This document shows positions 30,745-41,917 of a stretch of 64,000 nt of DNA, piece after piece. Each line of letters starts with the position of its first letter. Position 1 is the first letter of the stretch. Position numbers and translations under genes: made by a program. The notes under the pieces are model-generated. The model saw only the letters and a program-made list of their open reading frames with translations, made no database searches and was not told the DNA's origin. The DNA comes from Sugiyamaella lignohabitans (lineage: Eukaryota; Ascomycota; Dipodascomycetes; Dipodascales; Trichomonascaceae): positions 1,922,001 through 1,986,000 of the forward strand of contig NC_031671.1 of NCBI RefSeq assembly GCF_001640025.1. The letters are read 5' to 3'.

Positions 30745-33000
30745 TACGGACTATAGGTTATTGGCAATGAGGTCGGGTATATTTAGCACATTCACTAGAA
30801 CGAGTAAACGAATAGATAGTGCGCTATGTGACGATAATCGAAATGTGTTTTGTGATGTTGATGTTGATGTGATGATATGATATGATAATGATAGCTAGCT
30901 ATTAAATCGAAATAGATATGAATCTAAAATCAAGATTAATTTGTTTGTAGTCGTTTGTTGTAGTTGCTGAAATGATACCAGTAAAAACCAAATTGAATAC
31001 AAAAGAATACAAAAAGTTTGTTGATAGTTTGGAATTCAGAATCGTCAAAAAAAAAAAATTAACAGTTTCTCTCTGTCGAAGAGATAATAAAATTAAAAAA
31101 TGATTAAAATGATAAGATACCAACAGTAGGAGCTGCTACCGAGATGGCCATAAAAATGTTTATCAAGATATCTAGTTTAATCAGTCAACCCCACAATAAT
31201 AGCAGTTGGCAGTCAAAAAAACCCAAAATTAAAACTGCTCCAACAAACTACGGTTGACCTTTCGAAAATAAACTATTTATCTTTTAGATCGCACACGAAC
31301 CGAGATAACTAGTTATATATATACAAGCGTCAAATTAAAGGTGGCCCCCTTGCCCTGTCCCTGTCGTCACAACTGGGTCATGGCCACGTCTGAAACCAAA
31401 GCGGTCGATCTGGATGAAGACGATTGAGAAACGATCCGTCGAGACAAGCTTGCTTTTTCTATTCGGTGCCGAGCCTTTAAATTAGGCAGATTTCTTTTTA
31501 TTTGGACGACACAACATGCATCAATGTATATTGCGTCTAAAAGTTAGGGAATGCTGAAAAAAGAAATGTAGCAGCTAAAAACTACATTTTCTCAGCCGTA
31601 AAAAGCCACAGCCTTTTTCAAGGTAATTTGAGGCATGGAATAAAAAGTGTGTTGGTGTGAAATACCTACCGATAAATAATAGCAGAATATTAGTCTGTAG
31701 TTTAAGAATGAGTAAAATGAGAGAATAGAGAAGAGAAGAGAAAGCAAATGACTTTAGGTTATGAAAATAATAAAGAATAATAATAATAGTGATAGCGACC
31801 GGAATTGATCTGCCAATAATGATCGGAATTGATATAGTAATAACGAAAGGAAGTTGAAGTGAACATGAAAGAAATTTATATAAGCTGTTAAAGAAAAATA
31901 AAGTGTTAAGGATAATATAATCCGTGTGTTCGTATCAGTATAGTCATTTTGTTGTTATTTTGATTTTCTATCGTTTATTTATCAATACCATTTTATATCG
32001 ATTATAATTTTAATGGTGGCTCGTAATAGGCATCAGACGCTTAAAATGGTAAACTCTATACGGTGCATAGCAAAGTAGACATAATGCGGAAGGCATTGGT
32101 AACAAAATAAATTAGCAGGGACAAAGTTACTAGAGGTAGCCAGGAAGCCCGGCCATTACCTTCTATAGACCATCCTGACCATTCTGGACCATTCCGTGAA
32201 CCCTTCTGTAGACCTTCTGTGAGCCCTTCTCTGGACCTTCTGTGGCAATTAATTATCAACACCGGTAGAGATGAGTCGATAAGTGGGCATATGGACCAGT
32301 CAGGTCCAGTGAGGCAGGGCCAGTCATCTAACCGATTTAGTCTATGACACTCAAAACGTGAGACGTGAGTCAGTACGGCAGCATTTTAATCTAATCAAGC
32401 GTAGCGTTTGGATGGTAGCGCCTTTGTTGGGCAGGCTGCATGTATCATGTATCGGGGCCAGGTGGGAGGAACTAGGGCCACTAGAGCACAATAGGCTATT
32501 GAGATCCATAAGGAAACGCTAATAAACAGAAGTTAGAGGGAGATCTGAGGCTCTGAATAAGACAGGCGAGATTGAACGGAAAAATGGGAAACGGAAGGGA
32601 AAAGTAGCTATCTAACATTAGCCTTGGACTTGGACTTTAGCTATACCAGTCCGTAAAGGATGTAAGATTGGAACTGGTACTAGTGCATTCCGTACTAATG
32701 AGAATAAAATAAATTAGATTAGAATAGCGAATAGCAGCAACAGTCGGTAACCTCCCCCCCAAGATAAATACACGCTCGAGGCACGGCTCTGTTGACCCGA
32801 ACAAAGACAGCCTAAATAAGCCACTTGAACGAAGTGTCTCCAGCTATTGTCCAAGCATTCTCCAGGCATGCTCGAGGCATGCTCGAGGCATGCTCCAAAT
32901 ATGCTAGCAGGAGAGCCAAAAATAGCTAGCTAAATTGCTACACACTTTACCACACCGTTACAGGAGCTAGCTACAGCATAGCTTAAATTATAGTAGCATA
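30745..33000. other. AT-rich gene-poor interval
   Basis: Upstream region of the AT-hook-like gene and beyond. No coding gene, tRNA or palindromic repeat was recognised. Local features are a GGACCTTCTGT/GGACCATTC short-repeat stretch at about 32160-32240 and three GAGGCATGCTC units at about 32870-32897. Confidence 0.5.
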
Positions 33001-33204
33001 ATCAAGACAATTCCGGACATCATTGCCCCTGACTTGTGACAATGTCGAACGGCGGTCTTGGATGCCAAGACCCGTCAAACTTTCGTTTCCAATGAACTAC
33101 GGATGGACACAACGGTTTTCTAAACCCAATCCCAGTGCGGAACTACTTCTCTCCCCAGTTCCCCAGTTCCCCCTGGCACCCCGCTGGCCAACCGGTCCCC
33201 CTCC

Positions 33205-33258
33205 GCTCGCGAAGCGAGCACAACGGGGTCTGGGGCAGCGCCCCAGCCGCCGGAGGCA
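33205..33258 (+). repeat. Half repeat (right C-type arm)
   Basis: GCTCGCGAAGCGAGC, CTGGGGCAGCGCCCCAG, end CCGCCGGAGGCA, then a run of GCACCACCA triplets. Confidence 0.9.
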
Positions 33259-33821
33259 GCACCAGCACCACCAGCACCACCAGCACCCCGCCAAGCCTGC
33301 CTCGCCCGTTTGTTCGAGCCCGAAAATTGACCGGCAGGGACGTGTGGCGCCGACGCATCATGGTTGGGCATGGATGTCTCAGACGTGCAGCGAGGCCAAG
33401 CAGCCACACAGCTCAATCCGGGCTGCCAGCTGGCGGACGGTGCGACTGACCCATACCGGCGACGGTGGCTGCTCAACGTGGTGGACCAAGCCAAGACCCA
33501 GGTCTGCCCAGATGCCCGTCGACACCCGTTTAACACCATTTGCCGAACGACACTCGCCATCTGGGTCACAATAACACCACCACCGAATGGCCAATGCTGA
33601 TCGATCAGTCCGTCACTCGTTCTTTCAGCAACTGAGGTGATTGATTGCTGTTTACTCAAGTCTCCTGTCGAGCAGGCCTCGACATCCCCGGCTGATCGCT
33701 GGCATAACATAACTTCGAGACAGCCCCATCGCTGCATCGTCTGTGCCGTGTCCATCAAGGTGCTCCGCCGTGTGTTGGCTAAACACTTTGCCGTCGACAC
33801 CACGGTAGGGGGGTTGGGGCC

Positions 33822-33882
33822 TGCCTCCGGCGGCTGGGGCTCTGCCCCAGACCCCGTGGCTCCTCTCGCTACGCTCGAGTCG
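33822..33882 (+). repeat. Half repeat (left B-type arm)
   Basis: GGGGGGTTGGGGCC outside, TGCCTCCGGCGG, CTGGGGCTCTGCCCCAG, B hairpin CTCTCGCTACGCTCGAG. Confidence 0.9.
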
Positions 33883-34378
33883 GTTGCCTGGAGGGTGGCA
33901 CGAGTTACCAGTTTTCGACAGTTGTGGTGGTGGGGGCGGATGTTTCCTTGCTTGACTGTCTGGCTGCCTGCCTGACCGGGACTCCACCGGACAGCCACGG
34001 CATGCGGCATATGGTATGGCTCAGAGGCGCACGTCCGATGGACCAGCAAATCTTGGCTCTGACCGTCTGTGGCTTGATTAAGCACCCTACGGCATCGCGA
34101 TCGCCGCTGTGCTGCCGTATGGGCGCTAGACATTAAAACTGTAATTAACTTTTTTGTGGCCCTAGTGCCTTGTACGGCACAAACCCAACCGCTGCCGTAG
34201 CAAATCCTTACCACAACCTACCCCCGATCGTCAGGTTCGCTGCACGCTCATGTACTTCCTGATGAGGTAGACGACACAATAAAGATGGTCTTCTTTACTT
34301 CTTTCGACTAGCACTGATGCCTACTGTCCCCCCTGCCCGGCTCCCCCGGTATCGGCGCATCGCCAGCGGGTCGGGGTG

Positions 34379-34521
34379 TGCCTCCGGCGGCTGGGGCTCC
34401 GCCCCAGACCCTGGTGGCTCCTCTCGCTTCGCTCGAGTCGGAAGTGGGGCCCCTCTCGTTAAATTCTCCTGCGAAGCAGGAGCAACCAGGGTCTGGGGCG
34501 GAGCCCCAGCCGCCGGAGGCA
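34379..34521 (+). repeat. GC-rich palindromic repeat, whole copy (B/A)
   Basis: Left B hairpin, right A hairpin. After the right end come CACTTCCACCCCC. It ends 122 bp before the ALKBH1-like start codon. Confidence 0.95.
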
Positions 34522-34642
34522 CACTTCCACCCCCTGCAGCGCCGCATCATGAAAGATTTTCGTCGCCAACGGCACCATTTTAAACTCGTAGAACCTTATA
34601 TAGAAACAGGTTTCCGCCGTTGTAGGAGAGTGTGTGAGAGTA

Positions 34643-35866
34643 ATGACGTGTTACGACGAGGAGACCACTACGCCGTCGGTGACGCCGTCTCCACGCCCTG
34701 AGTCGCCGGTTTCGGGGTCTGCCAGCCCCGTGGTTGACTTGTTTAAACCGTACTACAAGTCCCATAGGTACCTGCATCGATCCGAAGTGGGGTCAGACCC
34801 CGATATTCTAGACCCTTGCAGTTGTCGTACATACTCAGGGGGGTACACTGTCACAGAGCAATCGAGCCCGGTATCGGATCGATGGTCCAGTGCCGTGAAC
34901 CTATTTGTTCCCCAGACTCGTGCTTCGGACCCCGACTCTGTGTCTGGTCACCACCGCAAAGGTATTTATAGTTCTCCTCATGACAGCTCCCGCCCTGGTC
35001 CACATCCCGATACCGGCACCGGCACAAGCACCAGCAGTGGTGGACCATTTCGAGATTCTCATGAGAGAACTAATGAGGCAATTGATGTGGGAATTGGCGG
35101 CGGAGGAGTTGATGACGTGAGCAGTGGTGCCGTTTATACCACGGTGCGGATCGCTGAACTGCCGGGTCTGGAAATTATCTCCGGGCTGCTAAGTCATGAA
35201 CTCCAACAGCAGTTGGTAGTCGATACAGTTCGCGAATATCTTCCTCCGAAAGAACATCTTACGAACCTGGATGTTCATTACCATGTTCCTCGTCCGTTTA
35301 ATATTTTTGACGACGATGTTGAACTGATACACAAAATCCCTGCCAAGCCACCTCTGACCATGTCAGAAGTACGAGCCAAAAAACTCCGGTGGGTCACTAT
35401 TGGTGGCCAGTACAATTGGACCACCAAAGTATACCCATCATTGACTCCGGGAACTGACGGATTCCCGTTTTTCCCTCCCCGACTCGCCAATCTGCTGAGT
35501 TCGATATTTAAGATCAAATGCGAAGCTGCCATTGTCAATTTCTACTCTCCCGGTGATATTCTATCCCCTCACCAGGACGTTGCCGAGCTCGCTAAAGCCG
35601 ACCTCGTTTCGGTCTCACTCGGTTGCGATTGTGTTTTCTACGTTGGCAAGACCCGCGACTCAAAACCGCTCCCCATTCTCCTCCGTAGCGGCGATATCAT
35701 AGTCATGGGCGGAGACTCGCGGTTCGCGTACCACGGTGTCGGTCGTGTCTGGCCCGACACTTGTCCATCCTTCCTCACCGACTTCGACCCGGGCTTTGAC
35801 CGCCAGCTCTACAGATCCTGGGTCGCCAACAAACGCATCAACATCAACGTCCGCCAAATGCTGTAA
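34643..35866 (+). CDS. AlkB-family 2-oxoglutarate/Fe(II) dioxygenase, ALKBH1-like
   Basis: 407 codons from the ATG at 34643. The N-terminal 140 residues are Ser/Pro/Gly-rich and probably disordered. The catalytic domain fits the ALKBH1 subgroup: LRWVTIGGQYNWTTKVYP, EAAIVNFYSPGDILSPHQDVAE with Fe ligands His310 and Asp312, SVSLGCDCVFYVG, ILLRSGDIIVMGGDSRFAYHGVGRV with Fe ligand His364, and the C-terminal RININVRQ with 2-oxoglutarate-binding Arg398 and Arg404. Family members remove methyl groups from DNA or tRNA bases. ALKBH1 itself acts on tRNA m1A/m5C, and its role on DNA is debated. The substrate here is not predictable. A three-unit repeat array begins 65 bp after the stop. Confidence 0.88.
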   Translation: MTCYDEETTTPSVTPSPRPESPVSGSASPVVDLFKPYYKSHRYLHRSEVGSDPDILDPCSCRTYSGGYTVTEQSSPVSDRWSSAVNLFVPQTRASDPDSVSGHHRKGIYSSPHDSSRPGPHPDTGTGTSTSSGGPFRDSHERTNEAIDVGIGGGGVDDVSSGAVYTTVRIAELPGLEIISGLLSHELQQQLVVDTVREYLPPKEHLTNLDVHYHVPRPFNIFDDDVELIHKIPAKPPLTMSEVRAKKLRWVTIGGQYNWTTKVYPSLTPGTDGFPFFPPRLANLLSSIFKIKCEAAIVNFYSPGDILSPHQDVAELAKADLVSVSLGCDCVFYVGKTRDSKPLPILLRSGDIIVMGGDSRFAYHGVGRVWPDTCPSFLTDFDPGFDRQLYRSWVANKRININVRQML

Positions 35867-35930
35867 CACCCCTTTTCTCCCTATTTATTCAACTGCATTT
35901 CTCTTGGCGGTTCTTCCGGGAGTTTCAGAC

Positions 35931-36215
35931 TGCCTCCGGCGGCTGGGGCTCTGCCCCAGACCCCGTGGCTCCTCTCGCTCCGCTCGAGTCGTTCCTTCAC
36001 GGTTCCCACCACAAGGGGTCCACAATGCCTCCGGCGGCTGGGGCTCTGACCCAGACCCCGTGGCTCCTCTCGCTCCGCTCGAGTCGTTGCTTCACGGTTC
36101 CCACCTCGAGGGGTCCACAATGCCTCCGGCGGCTGGGGCTCTGCCCCAGACCCCGTGGATCCTCTCGCTTCGCTCGAGTCGTTACTTCACGATCCCAACC
36201 GTGAGGATCCAGAAT
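35931..36215 (+). repeat. Tandem array: three 95-bp units, each a left B-type half repeat
   Basis: Unit starts at 35931, 36026 and 36121. Each has TGCCTCCGGCGG, CTGGGGCTCTGCCCCAG (the second unit has a mismatch, CTGACCCAG), the B hairpin, TCGTT..CTTCACG.TCCC and a spacer AGGGGTCCACAA. Units differ by a few bases only. Confidence 0.95.
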
Positions 36216-36737
36216 GCTTTGGTCGACTTGAACTCTACCTCGTGGCTGTGATGGGGATGCCAACGTTTACAGCTGGAAAAATATACAAGGATGGTATGAA
36301 CTTCCCGTGATATATATGATGGGATTTCAGTATAATATAGGACTTTAAACCTGATTTATTTATTGGATCGTAGGAAGTTTTGTAAGTGGTGGTAGAAGGT
36401 GTGTAACTGGTAGTCGAAGAACTAGTAGTATAATTCCCAGAGACCCCCGAATCACTACAGCCTCGGTACCTGGAATTTATATACCAATAACAACTCACTG
36501 AAAAATAATCCACAGAACACAAAATTTTTGAAATCCCTCAGGTGCACCAATAGAAGCTTTCCAATCGATTTTAATAATTGAAAAATATCCAATGCCAAAC
36601 CTGTTGATAAAGATTGTGCTTAATTTTCCGTCGTCTGTGGCTGAAAAACTTCAAGTTCCAGATATCCAAACTATTGGATATGACTAGAGCAGTTATCACC
36701 GGCCCAGCTCGAGTCCTTACTCCACGGTCCCGGCAAT

Positions 36738-36882
36738 CTCCTGCGAAGCAGGAGCCACGGGGTCTGGGGCAGAGCCCCAGCCGACGGAGGCAGTGTCGAC
36801 TTCCCGCTGCTTCACGGTCCACGAAATCTCCTGCGAAGCAGGAGCTACGGGGTCTGGGGCGGAGCCCCAGCCGCCGGAGGCA
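36738..36882 (-). repeat. Tandem array: two 90-bp units, each an A-type half repeat
   Basis: Halves at 36738-36792 and 36828-36882, read on the plus strand as right arms (CTCCTGCGAAGCAGGAG to CCGCCGGAGGCA; the first has CCGACGGAGGCA). The spacer contains CTTCACGGTCCACG, matching the spacer of the 95-bp array. The terminal end faces the TEA-factor stop 88 bp away. Confidence 0.94.
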
Positions 36883-36969
36883 TGGGCCCCCACGAAGGAT
36901 GTGTGAAGAGTTTATTATTTGATAGAGTTACAGAGGGGTTCGTAAAGTCGTGAATAAAATAAAATAGTA

Positions 36970-39633
36970 TTAGTAGGGCCTGCCGATGTCGGTGTGGCTT
37001 CGGCTCATGCCGACGGACGAGGGGCTGTCGAGAAGTCCAGTGGATAGTCGGCCAACTCGGAGGGGGGTGTTCATTTCGCTGTATGAGACATCGTCCAGTT
37101 GGCCCTTGCCGACGGTGTGAGGAGCATACCAATCGTTGGAGAACATGAGATCGCTCTCGGTCCAGGATGGGGCGGAGGACTCAACGAAAGCAGTCATGGA
37201 TCGCACCATGGTCTCGCTGTCAACAGGATAAGCCGAGTTGTCGAAAGAGTCCGTGTCGAGAAGTGACTCTCCGCTATGGGGAGCAATGGCCACTGGGGCA
37301 GCAGAGATGGGGTATGACAGTGATTGCGGGTGGACTGCTGCCACTGAGAAGGATCGTGTCATGGGTGCTGATAGTGGAGGTTGTCCGTAAAGCTGGAGTT
37401 GGGCAATATCATAAGTAGCTTGTTGAGGACTGCTCTGTTGTCGTGACAGCTGAACACTGGGATTATTCTGGCTGCCACGGTGAGCAAGAGGTGAGTCGAA
37501 CAATGCTACTGATCGAGATCGGGGTGGAAGTTGTTGCACAGTGGTTGGCAGTTTGGGTGAACTGGATTGGTATTGCTGTGGTGAGGATGCATCTAATTGA
37601 GGTGCAGGATTCAACTGTGGTTGCTCGATTCTTTGCTGTTGCTGTTGTTGCTGATGATGAGGATGTTGTCCGGAGGGGTTGAATGTCAGTCGTCGAAAGA
37701 CGGTACGGGCAGAGAAGTTATCGGCGGCCTTTTCAAACTCATAGACAATCACAGCACAGATCTTGGACGAGTCTTCTTGACGACAGATGATCTTTTGGGT
37801 GACGGTGATAGCAGCAATGGCGGCTTGTGGATTACGTTTAACATCAGACTTGCCGTTCTCATTGAATCCGTTGATAAATGGTAGCCAGAAATCAGGAGTA
37901 AAGGGAATGAACAGCCGATCAAATCTTTGAGCTAGGTTCTCGGCAAAGGGAACATTATCTTTAAGCTCGAGCAGGTCGCGGCCCATGGATGTGATGTTGG
38001 TGACACATTCGTAAGAGTGGAAACGGCTTCTGCGGCTGCCTCCTGGAGATGCTGTGTTTGAAGGAGACAAGAGGTGGGCAGAGTTGGAACCACTGCTGTT
38101 GCTGTTACTGGAAGATGGACTGTTAATGGTGAATTGTACATCAGCTTTGAATTGGCCAGCAGAAAGTCCTTCAGCGTCATCGGAAATGTTCAGCATGACT
38201 TTGCCGTAAACAAGAGGCACGGTGCGCTTGAATGAAGGGGATGCAAGTAACTGGGCAATAGCAGGGAATCTGGTAGCAATATGCTCAAAAGCCTTGGGTT
38301 TAATGGGAGTTTCAAACTGGGGACGAATTAGTTGGGTATAGATCCGGTCGATTTGACTGCCAACTTGTTTCCACATGCAAAAGTTAAGAGGAGAAACTCC
38401 GTCTGGGAATGGATTGCCTGAACCATTAGGACTGTGATTGGAATTGCTCAATGGGATGCCGATGGTAGAAGCCGATCTCATGGGGGTATTGTTGGGGAAT
38501 CTATAAGGCGAAGAAGGGTGGTTGTTGAACCTTGGTCGTTTGTTAGGGGATGCCATGAAAATATCCGCTCGTGGACCAGTAACATTCTCTTGTTCCTTGG
38601 AACCAGCCGAGTTTTTCGAGAAGATGGGTGATACAATAGGGATCATACCGTTAGACGAGCCGTCCTTTGATGGGCTATCAGCCACGAGCGACATGAATTC
38701 AGCATCATCACGGAGCAAGTGTTTTAATACTTGAATATGACTAGACACTTGTTTTCTAGTACGGGTCTTGCCAGTTTTTTGGTAGATGTAATCAGCAATA
38801 AGCTCGTTTCTACCACATGGTCTACCTTGAACAGTGATCTTACGACGACCCACCCTGGGGATTCTTCGTAATGCCTCCATAAAAGCCTCTTCAACGTCTT
38901 GACTCCAGACAGTGCTATTGGCGTCGTCACCGCATTCCTTCTTTTGACGAGAAAGATAGCCGGTGTAAGCAGCGACGTTGGAGATAGGAGCACCTCGAAT
39001 GTGCATAGGAGTAGTAATCTCCTCGCCAGAGGCACGGTCATGAGCACGCTGCATTTGTTGCTGTTGTTGCTCATTTTCATAAGCCATTCTCATCTGTTGT
39101 TGTTGTTGGTGGTGATGAGGAGGTAAATGGTTTGGAGCAGGAATGGTAGAAAGAGCCTGTCTGTCATGTTGTAAAGAAGCAGCGGCAGCAGCAGCACTGT
39201 GATTGTTCATCATACCAATGTTCTCTTGGCTAAACACATGCATATGGCTATTTTGATTTCGAGATCCATCAGGACCAAACTGTTCGTGCTTGATTCTCAT
39301 GTCATTTGAAACAATCGAGAATTGTGAGTATGCTGGAGGAAGTGGTTGCTGACGGTGCAGAGATGTGTTGTGATGAGTAGGAGTAGAAGGTTTACGGTCA
39401 GAATCAGGGGGAGTCAATTCAAAGGCCGAGGGCAAAAGACCAGCTTTATGATGGCCATGGCCATGAGGGTTATTATTGCCGTTATCAATTTGATCCAACG
39501 ATCTCTTTTTGCTTTCCATAGATCCAGGAGGGCCTTGATTTGTGAAAGGATCGCTTTTCACAAATGCATAAGGCTGCTGTTGACCCTGTTTAGAGTGTAA
39601 AGGGGTTATTGGTGTAGTAGTAGTCATAGACAT
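36970..39633 (-). CDS. TEC1: TEA/ATTS-domain transcription factor (Tec1/AbaA-like)
   Basis: 887 codons from an ATG at 39633. The TEA domain lies at about 235-315: STVWSQDVEEAFMEALRRIPRVGRRKITVQGRPCGRNELIADYIYQ, then TGKTRTRKQVSSHIQVLKHLL, the last helix being the DNA-recognition helix that binds CATTCY sites. Poly-Gln/His stretches lie before the domain (HHHQQQQQMRM) and after it (HHQQQQQQQR). The remaining 550 residues have a conserved-looking region (FCMWKQVGSQIDRIYTQLIRP to FVRRLTFNPSG) like that of Tec1/AbaA. Tec1 works with Ste12 in filamentous growth and AbaA in conidial development. Which role applies is not known. The name is by family, not proven orthology. The upstream region is long (about 5.4 kb to the next gene), as for yeast morphogenesis regulators. 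Confidence 0.85.
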   Translation of the reverse strand: MSMTTTTPITPLHSKQGQQQPYAFVKSDPFTNQGPPGSMESKKRSLDQIDNGNNNPHGHGHHKAGLLPSAFELTPPDSDRKPSTPTHHNTSLHRQQPLPPAYSQFSIVSNDMRIKHEQFGPDGSRNQNSHMHVFSQENIGMMNNHSAAAAAASLQHDRQALSTIPAPNHLPPHHHQQQQQMRMAYENEQQQQQMQRAHDRASGEEITTPMHIRGAPISNVAAYTGYLSRQKKECGDDANSTVWSQDVEEAFMEALRRIPRVGRRKITVQGRPCGRNELIADYIYQKTGKTRTRKQVSSHIQVLKHLLRDDAEFMSLVADSPSKDGSSNGMIPIVSPIFSKNSAGSKEQENVTGPRADIFMASPNKRPRFNNHPSSPYRFPNNTPMRSASTIGIPLSNSNHSPNGSGNPFPDGVSPLNFCMWKQVGSQIDRIYTQLIRPQFETPIKPKAFEHIATRFPAIAQLLASPSFKRTVPLVYGKVMLNISDDAEGLSAGQFKADVQFTINSPSSSNSNSSGSNSAHLLSPSNTASPGGSRRSRFHSYECVTNITSMGRDLLELKDNVPFAENLAQRFDRLFIPFTPDFWLPFINGFNENGKSDVKRNPQAAIAAITVTQKIICRQEDSSKICAVIVYEFEKAADNFSARTVFRRLTFNPSGQHPHHQQQQQQQRIEQPQLNPAPQLDASSPQQYQSSSPKLPTTVQQLPPRSRSVALFDSPLAHRGSQNNPSVQLSRQQSSPQQATYDIAQLQLYGQPPLSAPMTRSFSVAAVHPQSLSYPISAAPVAIAPHSGESLLDTDSFDNSAYPVDSETMVRSMTAFVESSAPSWTESDLMFSNDWYAPHTVGKGQLDDVSYSEMNTPLRVGRLSTGLLDSPSSVGMSRSHTDIGRPY

Positions 39634-40344
39634 TGTGAACCGACCACCAGAAAGTGAGTGAAACAAGCGAAATAAAAATTTTATGAAATCAAAAATTGAA
39701 AATCAAATATGAAATCAAAGAAATCAACTCATCTGTGGTTAGAAACATATTCGACAAGATTGACATTTAAGCAGATTGAATACTTACATAATTCCGAATC
39801 AGAGGTAGATTACACAGTCCAACCCGACGCGTGGTGTTAATACTGGATGATACGAAAGCTAGCCCGTTTGTGGAGTCACCAATGGTTATTCAATTTACCA
39901 ATCCAAAATAGTTCGAACTATTTTCAATGATTATATAAAGTTCACTATTGGTAAAAATCAATGTCGCGTTCAAGTAACAAAATCCGACAACCCGAGAGGA
40001 AAAAAAAAATCCAACAAACAAAAAAAAGAGTACAATAAAAATTATTAGTAATAAAATGAATGATAGACAAAACGAAAGAATGAATAGGCAATGGAAACCA
40101 AGTTTCAACTTTAGAGCCGTGAATAAAAAAAAAGTTGTAAAATAAATTAAAGATTCTTTCACAAAATTATCAAAACAGCAACTCCAGTCTAATATATACC
40201 GGTACTCAATAAACAGTTTTATACCTCCTGTGCATTGTTGTGAGATAATTGGGACTTTGCACGGTATAGGTCTCTCTATGCAAGTGGGAAGTACAATTGC
40301 TTTTTCCACAGGGGTAAAAGTGGTGTTTTTGGGAGAAAAAGCAA

Positions 40345-40415
40345 CAACGCGCGACGCGGAAAAGCGCGGGTTTTACGTGGGTAAACGCGCGGGGTGACGC
40401 GGTCGCGCCTGCGTG
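40345..40415. promoter_or_regulatory. CGCG-rich cluster (possible factor-binding or nucleosome-free site)
   Basis: About 70 bp with repeated ACGCG/CGCG cores (AACGCGCGACGCGG, AAAGCGCGGG, AAACGCGCGGGG, GACGCGGTCGCG). In yeasts such cores are bound by MBF (ACGCG) or Rsc3-type proteins. That role is inference. It lies 0.7 kb upstream of the TEA-factor start. Confidence 0.35.
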
Positions 40416-40458
40416 TTCTGCGTGTATAGAGAGGTGGTGGGTGGTAGTTAATAAGTGA

Positions 40459-41012
40459 GCTGGTGGTTATAGCCTGTAGCTATAGCGGGTAATTATAGCG
40501 GAGCGAGTAGTTATAGCAGAGGGGGAAGCTATAGTAGAGTGGAAGCTATAGCCGTAGTATATGGACTGGCGGGTAATGAGCCGGTGGAGGAAATGGGATG
40601 GGGTAGAAAGTCGGCTGGCTGCCTGAAATAGCCTGCCGACCGACATAGAAGACCGAATTAGCAGCCCAAAGGAGCACCAGCAGCGACTTCGAGTTAATCA
40701 GTGAAGTAGCAGCAGCTGTGGTTATCTGATATTAAATGTATTAACTGTATTAATTAATTACAGATACAATTACAGATGAAGTTATAGCAGAGATAGCTGT
40801 GGTGTCACTATCGATATGTCGTGATTAGAATAGCAGCAGGAATTTTATTGGTAATAGTTATAGCATGATCACGGTATAGTAGCAGTATCAGTAGTAATAG
40901 TAGCAATAGAGTGTGATCGGTATTAGTAGAAGTGGTTATAGCTGTATCTGTAGTGTAATCTGTAGCTGTAGCTGTATCGGTCGTGTAGCTCTAGCTCAGC
41001 TGTAGCTATAAC
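40459..41012. repeat. Interspersed TATAGC / TGTAGCT hexamer-rich region
   Basis: Six TATAG(C/T) copies in the first 100 bp (GTTATAGCC, GCTATAGCG, ATTATAGCG, GTTATAGCA, GCTATAGTA, GCTATAGCC) and many TATAGC, TGTAGCTG and AGTAGCAG relatives to 41012. Spacing is irregular, so it is not a simple tandem repeat. Confidence 0.5.
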
Positions 41013-41917
41013 ATGTGTCGAGATAACTGCCAATTAGCACCTAAATCACGACTCTTCATAGCACAGCACCTGCTACTGACTCTCTCAAAACAGCTGGATC
41101 AGACAGGAGTTCTACCCGAACAACCCAGCTCCAGCACCAGCAGCACCAGCAAACAATCCCTAACGTGGTCTCAGGCAGTCAGGCGTTGACCAGCTGCAGC
41201 CAGCAGCAGAAGCCAGTCGTGATTAGACCGCGGTAATGCGCTGACTATGCGCCAATTGAACGTGTTTTCGTGCCTGTTATTTGTGTCTCCGTCTCTGTCT
41301 CTGTTTGTTGATCTCGGCGAATGATATCGACACACCAACAATCGGGCCTCGCCCCCTGTGTTTTTGCATCGACTCTGATAATGACGATTGTCATGATCCG
41401 ACTTGGGATTGTAGGTTTGTTGGGATATCTCTCCAAATAATTATTATTATAATTTTTTTATAATTATCACTATTTATTTATTAAACAATTTAGGTCCACA
41501 GTAGCTACCATTATCCGGTATCCCTATCATTCACCCCATATCCACTTCCGTGCAATATACACCCGGTCTCGTCGTAATATGCTCTTTTAAACATCGACCT
41601 ACAGCAACTGCGAGTCCCATGTGATAAATCAATATAGACAAGCGCCTGCGTCATCCCGTTTAGGCAACTCATTAGCCAAATCAGGCAGGCCGGGAATCCA
41701 TGCTCCTATTTCAATCGTGACTTGCGCAGGGTTCTGCATAGGAATGAACCTTAATCCCAACCTGGCAATTCTCCTTCTAATAATATATTCCACTCTGCAT
41801 ATGAAATTATTATCGTAATTTATCATTACTAGTACTACTAGTATTATTAAACTACATCTCGACTAATAAATTGATAATAAAATGTTCTCGACTCAAATTT
41901 TGGGGGTCTGGCCATTT

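Larger units (their letters stand above)
33001..34642. other. GC-richer interval without a supported gene
   Basis: Clearly more GC-rich than the preceding 2 kb, with overlapping open frames on both strands, the longest 364 codons on the minus strand (34214-33120). That frame passes through two half repeats and shows no domain, so it is not called. Repeat copies lie at 33205, 33822 and 34379. Confidence 0.45.
35867..36969. other. Convergent intergenic with five half-repeat units
   Basis: Between the 3' ends of the ALKBH1-like gene and the TEA factor. Contains a 95-bp x 3 array at the left side and a 90-bp x 2 array at the right side. The middle (about 36216-36700) is AT-rich with no gene. Confidence 0.7.
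39634..41917. other. Long upstream region of the TEA-factor gene, no gene seen
   Basis: Contains A-runs (about 40003-40027), a CGCG-rich stretch at about 40345-40415, and a region dense in TATAGC-type hexamers. No coding gene or RNA gene was recognised. Confidence 0.5.

Noticed and set aside
33120..34214. 364-codon minus-strand open frame
   Set aside because: It passes through two half repeats, has no domain or natural-looking protein composition, and overlapping frames are open on the other strand. GC-rich sequence with few stops explains it.
35931..36215. CRISPR-like array of repeats and spacers
   Set aside because: Only three units, spacers are also repeated, the repeat is the dispersed palindrome, and the genome is eukaryotic.
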